Positions 48,039 to 59,334 of a DNA stretch of 64,000 nt are shown here, in pieces; position 1 is the first letter of the stretch, and each line of letters begins with the position of its first letter. Source of the stretch: Styela clava (lineage: Eukaryota > Chordata > Ascidiacea > Stolidobranchia > Styelidae); contig NC_135258.1 of assembly GCF_964204865.1 (NCBI RefSeq), positions 9,167,001 through 9,231,000 on the forward strand, in the 5' to 3' direction. The position numbers were made by a program, and so were the translations under genes. The notes under the pieces are model-generated. The model was not told the origin of the DNA, searched no databases, and saw nothing but the letters and a program-made list of their open reading frames with translations.

Positions 48039-48972
48039 TCGGGTATTATGCTTGCTGAACGTCAAAGCGGGACGTTTGACTGACCGGCCGGGACAAGACG
48101 TTGAAAAGTGCGCCTAAAACGGGACATATGGTAAGCGTAGCTATTACTTTTATTTATTCCCAAATTTTCCATGAATCCTTGATGTTTTCTATAGGAACAC
48201 TAGTCATAGCCGATCGTAAGTCGGAAACGCAGTGAGACATTACTTCTGTGCGCCCCATCAGGATGATTTTAGGGGTAGATTACCGACTTTATCCAATAAA
48301 AATCATAACTTGTATAGTTTTCATGATATATATATTTACCTACTGACTTTGCAACGCGCAACACTCGCAAAATAAGTTACCCCAATAGTGATTTTGTGTT
48401 TAGATAAAATGTAAAAAGACTAATTACCCGGTCCCGCGCAATTCTTTTCCCTTAGAGCCCCGCAATAACCGAGGCCCTGACACTAATTTATCATAATCAC
48501 CTTAATATACGCCTGTGATATATTCTGTGTTTTATCCATGGGTATATATGTGTTAGTTCATATTTGATATATGTACAAATCGACCTTGATCGCCATTAAA
48601 ATGTAAATAAATTACTGACGCTAAATTGCTTTCAGTCTCTCTATGAGGAATATTTTCTATTCAACAACTTTGAGCGCTGGGACAGTTGAAATTTTGTTAC
48701 TAATGCTTTGTGCTATAGTCCATTAGCGTTTATCGGTAAACGAAGTCGAAAGTTCAAATCTAGCACGAGTTGGAAATATGTAGTTGCTAACAGTCGGAAA
48801 ATCCAATAATCGACATTGAGCGATATACGCTTGAAGGTATTAACTTCTCATAATTGTAACTTTTTCAAAATATTTGGAATCAGATATATATCTATATATA
48901 GGTTGGATATACGAAAGCTTTAAGATGTCGCCAGGTGTATATCTGGCATGCACATTCTCATTGGTCCAGCTC

Positions 48973-50696
48973 AATGGTTTTTAAACTGGGGGGGCGAGAG
49001 GTCACAAGATTGAATCGAAAATTTCCTTGCAACGGCTCCTGAAACGGTCTTCACGTTCGTTAAAAATGCCGGCTTTTCCACGGTATAAAAAAAATTTCTG
49101 TCTCGTAATATTCAATCTATGACAACTGCAAAAATTCGAAATGTCCTTCCATTTTAATTCATTAGTGATTAGGACAAGGTAACTTGCGGTTGCGGCGACT
49201 CGCGACAAAATAAACAGATCTGATCTAATTACAGATCTGAAATACCCCGTTAATCCGCGGACATAATAATGTGAGATTAACTGCCTGATTATATTTAGTT
49301 TTGATATATATTGCGCTCCAGCGATTTCGTGATCGTTGTTAGAAAGATCTGGTTTGAACTTCCAGAAACTATATTTAATTTAGTACAATGAAAATGCATA
49401 TAAAGTATATTAGTTAATCAAATATTCATCTCCCGAAATTCCCGCGCTACGGCTTCTGAGTCAGTCGTCGAGATTACGCTGCCTGTCAAAAGAGCCGAAA
49501 TTTTCAACGGATATGAAATGTTTTTTCTGTTGAATAAAATATTCAATCCATGACTTAATACTGACGATATACATACTTAAAATGGTTGCTTCATGTATTA
49601 AGTTGTGATAAATCAAATCTGCGATTCAATACTACGGCAATCCGCGGACATAAAAATATGTGGCAAAGTGACTATTACATTTGGTTTTTATCCGTATTCT
49701 TGCAAATTAGACCAATATAAGTCGTCCCTGCAACTCTTACTCCACTGTCACTCGATTATTTTTAGGATATCACCGTTAGAAAAATTCCCAAGTCTGCGAT
49801 AAAATCTCACAGAGTAAAATTCATCTCAAGTCTGTAGTTTTAGAACACTACAGGTGTGCCGCATGCACAAGTAATTTATGATTTGCAATGTCTAAGAATT
49901 TTTTTGTTTAATTTGTCGCGGTCCATGCCAAAACAAAACTCATGGTGTTTTCCGTTTAATTTTTATTATTATTTAATGATGCCGCTTTTCCAATCAAGAC
50001 ATTTTTGGTTGCGAATTCACTTTTTTATTATATCTTTAGCATCTCGTCGCTAATGATTATATAAATAAAACTAACTCGTTTCCTCACAAGTGTCATGGTT
50101 CCACGTCATAACGAAAAAAACAAATCATCATCGTCTCGACACAAAACATATATATGTCAAGGGAGATTTCTGATTTAGGGAGAACAAACAAATAATAATT
50201 TTTTATGAATTAAATAACACGTCACGCTGGCGAAAACAATCGGAGATTTAAACAAAATGCAATCGCATACGTCATTAGCGACTTTATTTTTCAACGGTCA
50301 GGGGCCTGGAAAACGTCCACATGCATATTAACTATTAAAGGCGCTCTCAAAGTATGTGCACCAAGATTGCGCACAACTTGAACCCTAACCTGGTACACAT
50401 ACTATGTTCAGGTTGTGCGCCATCTTGGTGCACATACTTCTGGAGGTTCCTTTTAAAAATGTACACGAATTCATTTGCATTCTCCATTTTCTAAACTGTT
50501 GAATCTGATGCGTTTTATGCCTAAACAATCTGAGCAATGGTGATATGAGACCGACACTTTTACAGCGCCATCTTAATATAATGCACCTACCACAAAGGCA
50601 CTTTTCAAAGCAAGAAGTAGGGGGGGGGGGGGGGGTGCGAAGTTTGTAAATTTTTTCAAAGGGGGGCGCGGCTCGAAAAGTTTAAAAACCACTGCT
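48973..50696. mobile_element. Probable hAT-like element, about 1.7 kb, no intact transposase
   Basis: The left end 'caatggtttttaaactgggg' and the right end 'aaaagtttaaaaaccactg' are inverted. Both are followed inside by G/C-rich runs (a 16-G run at 50620-50635 on the right). No convincing target duplication was found. The word 'aatccgcggacata' occurs twice about 380 bases apart (49252 and 49631) within degenerate direct repeats. Foldback D copy 3 is nested inside. Confidence 0.55.
50343..50450. mobile_element. Foldback element D, copy 3 (best preserved)
   Basis: The left arm 'agtatgtgcaccaagattgc' and the right arm 'cgccatcttggtgcacatac' pair over about 32 bases. The 24-base spacer is 'ccctaacctggtacacatac'+'tatg'. 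It could fold into a long near-perfect hairpin in DNA or RNA. Confidence 0.85.
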
Positions 50697-51099
50697 AGCT
50701 GCTCGAGTTGTTGGATTAGAAGTGAGGCCTATTCAAATTGATGTTGTTCGTTATGCTGCTTGGAAAATTTTCTCCTCAACTCATGGACTACAAGGCAAAA
50801 TTTTCAGAACTCGAAGATGGATGATATTTTTATTCAATTTCTTCCGGAGTCTCGCGGGTTCCTTCGCGGTAACACGGTTAGGTGACATATTGTTCGTCCC
50901 CTAAACCTAAAGGACATCATGAGACAACTTTTTATAAACTTGATTGTAGGTTAGCTTGTACGAGAAACTTAGCACGCGGAAGTTTGTTCCAATGACGCTC
51001 AAGACCTGGCGTATGATGTCATTCGCTTTAGTAGGAAATAGGATTTCTAACACACGGTTGATCACTTGCGCGGGATCGTAAGTTAGATTTTCACGTGGC

Positions 51100-51168
51100 C
51101 TTTTTATATAATATGTGTGCGAGATAATTGCTGGACTTTTCATTGTCTGGAATGACCGGCCGTTGGTC
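51100..51168 (+). repeat. SINE-A fragment at a hAT insertion site
   Basis: 'gtgtgcgagataattgctgg' and 'accggccgttggtcagtta' match the SINE-A centre. The copy is cut by the element that starts at 51177. Confidence 0.6.
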
Positions 51169-51176
51169 AGTTATAG

Positions 51177-53370
51177 CAGTGTTTTTCAACCGGGGTGCCG
51201 CGGCACGCCGGTGTGCCGTGAAATATTGCCAGGGGTGCCGTGGGAAATTCTCTAATTTGTGTGTCTATGTGGTGTAGCGCCGGCAGAGTAATCATGTAGT
51301 ACTGTTCCATATCAGAAGGTGATGGCGATTTGCCTTGTGCTTGCAAACGAGAGAAATAGTCACGCATGGATGCAGCTGTGGCCGGGACCCCGGGAAATCT
51401 CGATCCCAAAATCCCGGAATTTGGACTGTTTTTTTCAATCCCGATCCCGCAATTATTTCCTAAAAATTCCGGGATTTTAAGGCTTTGTTATCCACATATG
51501 GATATTCTCGTAAATGGTAGGTTATGCCATTTTATTTAATATTTATTTTGAAAAAAAAGCCTTACAGTTTGAGTCAGTGAGACTAAGTGGAAACATTGTG
51601 CGAAATTTTTCTCAAATTGTACCAAGGAATTATTATTTGACTAGTAGAATTGCCATTATTGCCGACTTATTTAATTATATATATCTTGAACTTAAAATAG
51701 AATAAAGATTCACGCAAGATTCATGACTTTGCAAGATTTTTATTCACTATTTAATACGAAAATAAAACAGCCACAATAGAAATGTAAAATCAAGTAGGTC
51801 AACTATCGTCTTCATAAATATCCGCATTCCGGCGTCAGAAACGATAATATTTTTAGCTTAAAATTGGGACAAGTAATTTACAAACGGTGAAAAGAAAGAT
51901 CAGAGCGGTTAAAAAATGGAATAAAATCCCGAATTCAACCCGATATTTAAAACAATTGTTTTAAATCAAGTTTTTTTTGCCTGTTTGTTCAAAATGGCTG
52001 TACTATTTGATTTTTTTGTATTAAATAGGTTGAAGAAAAATGGATGTAAAAACTTGACAAGCGCTTCTTATTTGCAATAAATTCTTCAAAACGCCACAAA
52101 TAACGATAAAGGCTCATGCACACCTTCCTCAAGCTGTAGTCGGTGGTTGGCGCAGTAAGACGCAACCGATAACGTAACGTAACCATTACGTAAACGACCC
52201 TGCGACGAATCCACCTTGCGAAAATTGAAATGCGATCGAATAAATGATATTGTATAACCTTGAAAAACTCTTATCACTTCAACTTTTAAAAACAAAGCTT
52301 GCTAAGCTAAGCATAAATTACCCGAACAGTATTAACCGTAATAAAGCCTTCATTTTATGAGAAAATGTCAATACATGAACTCGAAATCCACATCATTGCG
52401 TCATAACAGATTAGTTGAAGCGTATTTGCATCAGAGAATCTTACAATTAACATATAGGCCAGGCTAGCGTGTCTCATCCGCCGTCGATGTAAGCATATTC
52501 TTCATTCTCGCAACCCACTCGTTTTGCCGAAGGCTGTCATTCCCCTAATTGATTTTGTAGTAGGCTTCTGAGCCAATTTTCATGATTTTTCTTACTCAAA
52601 ACGTCTCTTTGAATCTCGGATAAACATTCCGGTTGAAATCTTATGACTTTTGTGGAGATACGAAAGTAGGGCTGGGCATTTTCGAATACCTGATGATTTC
52701 AGAATCGAATCGAATATTTTTTTCGAATTGAATCTCGAATACTTGGGGAGATATATAATTGTATGTAACTTTCTTCTTGTATTTGGTCCTCCATACACAA
52801 AAATTACTAGAAACGTAAAATACATCACTCAGACAGATTGCTGAGCGTTTACACACAATAAAAAACACGTTTTTATCAAGAACTCACTACAGAAAAGAGT
52901 CCTAGGTCAGAATTGCGTTGAAAAAATATGACTTCATAAAAAAAAATTGAGAAGAAAAAAACAAGATGGCGGCGATTCGAAATGCCCAGCCCTATACGAA
53001 AGTCGCGATAAATGTACGCAATAGAAGTAGAAGTCAAAATAGGAATTTTGACTTACATTTTCAAAATTATAATTCCGGCTGCGTGTACAGCTGCCCGAAT
53101 ACAACGTTTTGGCGTAGTTTCGCGGCGATGCAAGGGGTATTTCAATAAAAAATACAGAGAAAATATGATTTAAAACAAGCCCTTGTTTTAAAACACGATG
53201 TTTTTTTTAGAATTGATAAAAAACAAACTCGGTAACTATTAACCATTTGTTCGCGTTCGATTATCGTACTATTTATGAGTAGAAAATGTTCGTGTTTTGT
53301 GATAGGTGTGCCGCGAATATTTAATAAGCTAAACAGTGTGCCGCGATATAAAAAAGGTTGGGAACCAATG
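51177..53370. mobile_element. 2.2-kb hAT-type element
   Basis: The left end is 'cagtgtttttcaaccggggt' and the right end 'aaaaggttgggaaccaatg'. An exact 8-bp duplication 'agttatag' flanks it (51169-51176 and 53371-53378). 'gtgccgcg' words repeat near both ends. Interior frames are short and a transposase could not be recognised, so it is probably non-autonomous or decayed. A second element is nested at 52667-52994. Confidence 0.85.
52667..52994. mobile_element. 328-bp MITE nested in the 2.2-kb hAT element
   Basis: TIRs are 'tagggctgggcattttcgaa' and 'attcgaaatgcccagcccta'. An exact 8-bp duplication 'tacgaaag' flanks it (52659-52666 and 52995-53002). Multiple 'cgaatcgaat'-like words lie inside. 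Confidence 0.9.
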
Positions 53371-53689
53371 AGTTATAGCATACAACGCCATTCGAATTTA
53401 GTAGGTACTGCAAATCCGATCCCAATGAAATGAATGGGATTAGGACATGCTGAAATGAAGAACAACTGCATTACTGCATACTGTACTAAAAATATCGACA
53501 TCCCGGTAGGATATTCCAAGCGGATAAGAAAGATGTGCTCTATTAACCGGATGTTTTAAAAGTTACCTAAGACATTCGGGTCACTTTTGCACGATTTTTA
53601 CCCTCAAGTACCCAATATAGTCCGATTGTGATCGAATATAAGCGCGTATGTCGCACTATTCATTGCTGTAGGATAGTTTTTTATACCCG

Positions 53690-53995
53690 TCCGGAGAAGT
53701 CGGAGTACTCATTGATTTCTATGATAGGTCTTTCATTTTTGCCCCGAGGAGAGCAAAGCCGATAATAGGACTTAATCATATGGTGAACATGGGCTCCCGC
53801 CTGGTTGCCAGTCCATCTCTCGTTTGGGAATAGTTAAACAGTCGCTCTTTTTAGATACGGACTCGATGGTGTGGAAGCCGTGAAGAAATACTATCGGCTA
53901 TAACTATCCTCCGCGGGATTCGAAGCTGCCAAACGTCGACTTATTGTCACTGGAAAACTCTTGATTTCTTTGCCTACTAAACCATCATCGAGTAT
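53690..53995 (-). mobile_element. tRNA-derived SINE with a different head but the family-A tail
   Basis: On the minus strand a head with 'gatggtttagtaggcaaag' (box A) and 'agcttcgaatcccg' (box B) is followed by 'gatggactggcaacc' and 'caccatatgattaagtccta'. The last two match the SINE-A tail, but the head is unlike that of the 22440 copy. Confidence 0.7.
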
Positions 53996-55430
53996 ATTTT
54001 TATTCTTCTTAGAATAAAACGCATGGTCGTATCGCTCCCTCCAGTCCAAACCAAAGAAACGTTATTCGCATTGCTTTATATTTATTATTTTTATCAATGT
54101 CACAGGTCACTGCAACAGCGAATGATGATCCATCTCAATCGGAGTGTTTCTAAGAGGAATTCAAACCGAATGACTTTCACAGATTCGCCGACTAGTGCCA
54201 GGTTTTAAATACGACACAGAATATAGGTGTTATTTGATTTCACGTATACCCAGTCTGATGAATTGTAACACATCTAATAACAGATACAAATTGACAGATA
54301 CGAGCCTCAAATCTATTCTGAAAATTGCCGCAACTAACGGTATCTATCAGTTTTACACTTGCATGGTCTGCCAGTCGAGTTCAAAAGATAGTAGGCCTGT
54401 GATTTAAGAACTTTTGTCGATCTATGAGACAAACGAATGATTGAAAGACATATAACGTGGTTTGGGGCGTGGTTTATGAAGTGTTCCACAAAAAAATGCT
54501 CTGTTGAAAATGCACAAGAGTATGTTACAAGTCTCCTTTCCCGAAGTTGCTGCTAATTCCTGCAAAAACGTCGCTAGTGTCAAGTGACATAAAGATATCA
54601 AGAAATGTTTCAATATAATTCGTTAGGTCAAAATTATTCAAAAGTGAAACGACTGCCAGATGCTTGTCCCATATATGCAAATGTAAGACTATGCTGGCCA
54701 TCGTTTCTCTTATTAAAATATTGAAATTAAACCTAAACCCCAATTGATTCAAATAGCTTGCAATAGGATACAATTTAATCTCGTTAGCTAGCATGCTCCT
54801 AGTTACCTAGCACCTGAATGCACCCTTCTTTTGTGCAACTTAATGATATGCTCTTGCGTAGAGTATGTTGCCATATCCGGCAAAGGAAATTAGCTAACTC
54901 ATAACTCACAAGTCACAACCTAGAACAAAATATACCTTTCTCGGATTTGCCCTTCGATTTATTGAAATACCAGATAAAACAATTTGAAATATTTTCCTAT
55001 TTATTTTGTCACAACTGAAGTAGGTTATGGAAAATGAACTAATCACTGGAAACAAATTTATAAATATAGTCAGTCCATGTAGAAACCTAAGATTGTCCAG
55101 GCTTTGCAAACAAAACGGAATCCCTTTCAAACTCTATCCTCGCTGTAAAAAAATTTGAGCGAGTTTATTTTAGATTAAATTTGAAACCTCGTAAATATTG
55201 AAATGTGAACACATTTAACAGCAATGCTTAAAAGCTTCAGATGAAAAGGAAATACAAAGTTTGAAAATCATAAAAGGAATATGAGTATTTAAAGAGATGG
55301 CTTCAAATGGACAGTGCTCCAATGAAGTTTGCAATATCATGAAAACAATAGAATTGATTAAGTATGATTTGGTACATAGTATGATTGCATAGCTGTACGA
55401 ATTCATTCAAAATACTTGGTCTAAACCAGT
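53996..55430. other. Stretch with no recognised feature
   Basis: Only short frames occur on either strand and none has a domain or splice context I can support. It would include the 3' UTR of the ATP synthase subunit e gene on the minus strand. Confidence 0.4.
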
Positions 55431-55431
55431 A

Positions 55432-55671
55432 GTTATCAAACTTTTCAGGCTGTCTCCCAATTTTAGAATTTGTCAAGTCTCGTGCCCCACCTCGAAAATA
55501 ACAAGCTATCAAATAACAGATAATAAGGCGAAAGTATGTTTTATGAAGTTTTGAAATGTAAATATCCAAAATGAAGCAGGCAAGATCAAATCTAATGAAT
55601 ATTTTTATTTTTAAGCTTCCCGGCCCCTCAAAAAATTGTCTACGATCGCGGCCCACCGTTTGAGAACGTTT
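55432..55671. mobile_element. Probable hAT-type MITE
   Basis: The left end 'cagtagttatcaaactttt' and the right end 'ccgtttgagaacgtttg' are imperfect inverted repeats in the CAGTGGTTCTCAAAC style. 'ggcccctca' and 'gcggcccacc' near the right end are common in such elements. The target duplication is unclear. Confidence 0.55.
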
Positions 55672-55731
55672 GGTAAAATTCAGAATTACTCATCAATAGA
55701 ACATGCCCCAAAAATGTCACCATCACATATT

Positions 55732-56646
55732 TTAGAAATCATTAACTGCAGTTTAGCAATGCAAGCTTTTATAATACTCAATATTGACGACCTTAAATAA
55801 TGATCTTGAAAAAAATCAGCCAGAAAAATAAATCTAGATAAATTACCTCTATCTCTAGCTTCCTCCTTTTGTGTCAAATATTTTTGTACTTTTTCATTTT
55901 CCACAACTCTTTCCTTCTCTCTCAATGCTGTGACTTTATCTACAAAGCAAGAGTTTGGAAGATATCAATGGTGGATGTTAAAATATTTTCCATTTGACAA
56001 ACAGATACTTATTACTAGAATTTATCTTGACTTGGATAATAATTGTGCATAAAAGGATTTCCATCTCCTTTGCCAATTCAGGATGGTTCATGTAACCGTT
56101 TGTGGCTCAAAACTTCCACAAGTATTCAAATCCATACAACTGAAACAATAAACTTTAACTACTCCCAAGCCATCACCGCATCCCCGGGCATAAATGAAAA
56201 TATCGCAAGAAGGTTTTGATTATGAATCACACTTACTGTTTTTTCTGTATCCATATGTGACTCCAAGTAACAGTAATGACCATCTTGCAGTCTGAAAAAT
56301 AATGAAAACATTTTTCTTTCATACCATATATAAATATTTATCTAAGTAGATGTTATAACATTAAGCTTGAAATTTAGCTTGCAAGTTATGTCTAATCTAC
56401 CATACTAGTCTTCGTTCAAATTTCTCAATGATAACTTGAATTATTAAAATCGTCATAATATGATTCAATTTTGCCTTTCGCCCCAGCGGAGTACGAGTTT
56501 TGACTTTTGGTATAAACGAATTTTGCTCTACTGAGCATGAAATTGAGTTGAAGATTACTTTTTGCTAGTTGCATGGTATAAAACATTTCGATATAATTTA
56601 AAAGACTTACCTTTATCAAAGGTGAAACAGCGAGAGGAGCAGACAT
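55732..56646 (-). CDS. ATP5ME: Mitochondrial ATP synthase membrane subunit e
   Basis: Minus-strand exons 56646-56611, 56291-56237 and 55939-55847 join in frame. They encode MSAPLAVSPLIK, then TARWSLLLLGVTYGYRKN, then a Lys/Glu-rich helix. The SPLIK start, the small hydrophobic helix ending GVTYGYRK and the charged coil match subunit e of the F1Fo-ATP synthase. That small inner-membrane protein supports dimer formation. The terminal exon is tentative: an acceptor at the CAG ending at 55746 would add 14 bases (55745-55732) and a TAA, giving 65 residues against about 69 in mammals. Reading through without splicing would add about 54 unrelated residues, which is less likely. The start codon is the first ATG of the frame. 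Confidence 0.82.
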
Positions 56647-57758
56647 ATTGATTTAAATTATAATCTAGAAAAAATTCAAAAGGTAGAAAATGAGTCAGAA
56701 AATATATAAAAAGATGTTTACTTCACACATCCAGCAGAAATATGACAACTGTGGTAAAAATAATGTGGGTAAGCACTCCGGAAATGATCAATCAAGCATA
56801 CGTGATAATAATATTATCCTATTATGTTCATGTTCCCAATAATATCATTGCTACTATTTGCATATCATTAACTCCTTGATCAATAGTAAGGAAAATTGAC
56901 CATACTCTGTACAGCTTACATTTAGTAATAGTTTTCCTTCTAACTTCAAATTAAAAATTATATACGAATATGCCAATAAATGCAAGTTACAACTTGATAG
57001 TATGATTATTCCCTCCAACATAAAATAGTCAAATGATATAGATTCAAAATTTTTCTATCTTATTCAATATTAATCTAACCATCATATGCAGGAAACGGGG
57101 AAAAACTTGTCTCCATAATTCCTAAAAAGCAGCAAACAGACTATTTGCACTGCATAAAAATTTTAGAGTGGAAAATGAAAAAAGGAGGTATGAGCTTGTT
57201 CCATTGGTCTTCTGGGAAGTTTATATAACAAAATTAGTGATAAATTTTGATTATCAATCAATATGCCATATTTTATTTTGACACAAATATTAAGAATGCA
57301 GTATTAAGAAATCCTTTTTGTGTAAACATTGCAGTACAATATTTTAAGAGCAGCTTTTCTTGGAAAGGCAAAAATATTACGTACACAAAACATACAAACG
57401 ATTAACTACACAAATTTTAATTTTTTCAAATTTTTTTCCTTCACATTTCATTCTCAAATAGTTTAATTCAATAATTCAAATATAAAATGAATAATTCAAT
57501 AATTCAAATATAAAATGAATTATCAAATCAAGTTGAAAATTAAGCAAATGTTTGCTTTCAATCAGAAAATACTTCAGTCCAGTGCAACTTTAAATAAAAA
57601 TGAACAAGGGTTGACTTCATTATGATTAGACCCTTAAAAATATCCCTTATCCTCCAACTGTCTAACCACATGAAAAACCCATTCCTTCAACCTCAAAAGC
57701 TGACATCACTTTTCAGTAATTTACAACACCCGATCACAATATTCCATATGCATAGTAA
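56647..57758. other. Spacer between ATP5ME and GATAD1-like genes
   Basis: The spacer is AT-rich. It includes a short two-unit duplication around 57468-57520 ('caataattcaaatataaaat' twice). Both flanking genes are on the minus strand, 1.1 kb apart, which is too far for the tight spacing usual in tunicate operons. It should hold the GATAD1-like 3' UTR and the ATP5ME promoter. Confidence 0.5.
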
Positions 57759-58289
57759 CTAAACAGGCACACTATTTGAAGGAACTGATCGGGCTGTTTT
57801 ATAAATTGAAAAATAATTTGATGGCGCATGACATACAAAATTAACAAAATCCATCAATCTCGGAAAATCTTCTTCTGGTCCTAAATAAAATGATTCTGGA
57901 TCAAAAGGCTTTGAATGATCAAATTGTTCTGTTGGCAAAAGCCATGTAAGCACAACAGATTTTTCACACAGTGGATCTATTAAAAATGACCTGCATTGTG
58001 CATAATATTTTTGTCCATCGTCAACATCCACCACAAAAACCACATCTCCAGTTTGGTAATACTGTCCTTTATAAAAAATACAGTCACTTGTTGTGATAGA
58101 TGAAAACGTGCCTTTGCCCTTAAAAGTGGTCTTCTGCTTGAAAATCACCCGCCTGCTTTTTCCTTTTGTTGGCAACCGCCTTTCCGACGTTTTTTGTTTT
58201 GAGGTTTTTAATCTTGCTGAAGCTCGCTTACCACCATTACCATTGCCAGAACCATCATTATCGTTGATCTCTTGTTTTGACTTGTCCAT
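57759..58289 (-). CDS. GATAD1-like chromatin protein lacking the GATA zinc finger
   Basis: This is a single exon of 176 residues. After a basic, Gly/Asn-rich start (KRASARLKTSKQK, PTKGKSRRVIFKQK) comes the conserved GATAD1 region: CIFYKGQYYQTGDVV, DGQKYYAQCRSF, CEKSVVLTWLLPT, LGPEEDFPR and NFVCHAPSNYF. These match vertebrate GATAD1, a protein associated with H3K4me3-linked chromatin complexes. Vertebrate GATAD1 begins with a C-x2-C...C-x2-C GATA-type finger. None is encoded here, and an in-frame TGA precedes the ATG by nine codons. A finger could be added only by an upstream exon spliced past that stop, and I found neither a good acceptor nor such an exon. The conserved part resembles a BAH-like module; that is inference. 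Confidence 0.9.
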   Translation of the reverse strand: MDKSKQEINDNDGSGNGNGGKRASARLKTSKQKTSERRLPTKGKSRRVIFKQKTTFKGKGTFSSITTSDCIFYKGQYYQTGDVVFVVDVDDGQKYYAQCRSFLIDPLCEKSVVLTWLLPTEQFDHSKPFDPESFYLGPEEDFPRLMDFVNFVCHAPSNYFSIYKTARSVPSNSVPV

Positions 58290-58930
58290 AATTAGGCCAA
58301 ACTCAATGTAAATTCAGAATCACTGCTTCTACAAACCAGCAGAACGCCATTCTCAAATGAGCCAAGAAAACCAAGCAGCAAACCTCACTACTTCACCAAG
58401 TGTTAACCTCTAAAAGCAGAGATCATTGAAATTTATAGATGCCAGATTTTGTGTGAGTGTTGTCTCACACGTCGTTGGCAGTTATCTTTACTGTTATTTT
58501 TTGAATATTTGTGACTATTGTTATTATTTTACTATTTGTGCATAATAAATTTTACAATTAAACAACTACCACGCCATGTTAAGAACGTAACGGTAGACAC
58601 TTGCAGTGCTTACAGCAGAAATGTCAAAAATAAGCATACTCAAAATACTGCATTCAAATTCTGAACATCGCCGATGATATATTTGTAGAAGTAAAATGAA
58701 ATTTCAAAAGATGTTATTTAGTAAGCAAAGTCCGCATTACGACAAACAGCGATGTGTACATATGTTATACATTTGAATACAATTTGCAACCACACGCACA
58801 CAATTAAAAACTTTCGTCATAAACACATTCCGTGTACCGTAATTTTTCTGTAAAGTAAAGAAAATGATAAATGCTTAGATTCTGCAGTGAATAATTCTGA
58901 AATCTTAATACTTGATACACCAATCTAATA
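58290..58930. other. Upstream region of the GATAD1-like gene
   Basis: No coding exon was recognised. A short hairpin, 'gtgtgag' with 'ctcacac' around a 6-base loop, lies near 58453-58473. The rest is AT-rich. Confidence 0.4.
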
Positions 58931-59326
58931 CAGTGCTCTTCAACAGGGGTTCCACATGCAGTGGGGTTCCTCCGTGAGTTTATAGGGTTCCTTGGGGGTT
59001 CCGCGTAAAGGAAAAAATGACTGCTGGGTCAGTGAAATTGCAAAAAAATGATTATTCTTCTTTTCCATTTTTGGATGATTTTCTAAGTGCGCAACAGCAA
59101 GAAGGACTCCTAGATATCCGTAATGAAAAAAAATGCAATAACAACCTAGTCATTGAATTTCACGCTTGTAACCTTCTTTCTGTTTCGTTGTTGAGGTGGA
59201 AATATTTGAATTACAAATATTTCGTGTTACGAGTATTTCGTGTTTTATTTTTGTTATTTGGGGTTCCATAAAAAACGAAAAATGATATCAGGGGTTCCGC
59301 AATAACAAAAAGGTTGAAGAGCACTG
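58931..59326. mobile_element. 396-bp hAT-type MITE
   Basis: TIRs are 'cagtgctcttcaac' and 'gttgaagagcactg', which are exact inverses. The flanking 8-bp duplication 'atctaata' is exact (58923-58930 and 59327-59334). 'ggggttcc' words recur at both ends. Confidence 0.92.
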
Positions 59327-59334
59327 ATCTAATA

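Larger units (their letters stand above)
43914..48139. mobile_element. hAT-like DNA element, host to a palindrome and a Gypsy insertion
   Basis: An 8-bp direct repeat 'gctattac' flanks it (43906-43913 and 48140-48147). The left end, read across the palindrome, is 'tagggtt' plus 'accatatg'. The right end, reverse-complemented, is 'tacgcttaccatatg'. These give TIRs of about 15 bases with two mismatches. Without the inserted 3.7-kb LTR element and the 52-bp palindrome it would be about 0.5 kb, a MITE. 'gggac' words appear near both ends. Confidence 0.7.

Noticed and set aside
48700-48790. Possible tRNA-like head with 'agttcaaatctagc'
   Set aside because: There is a single weak box B word, with no convincing box A and no recognisable SINE body after it.
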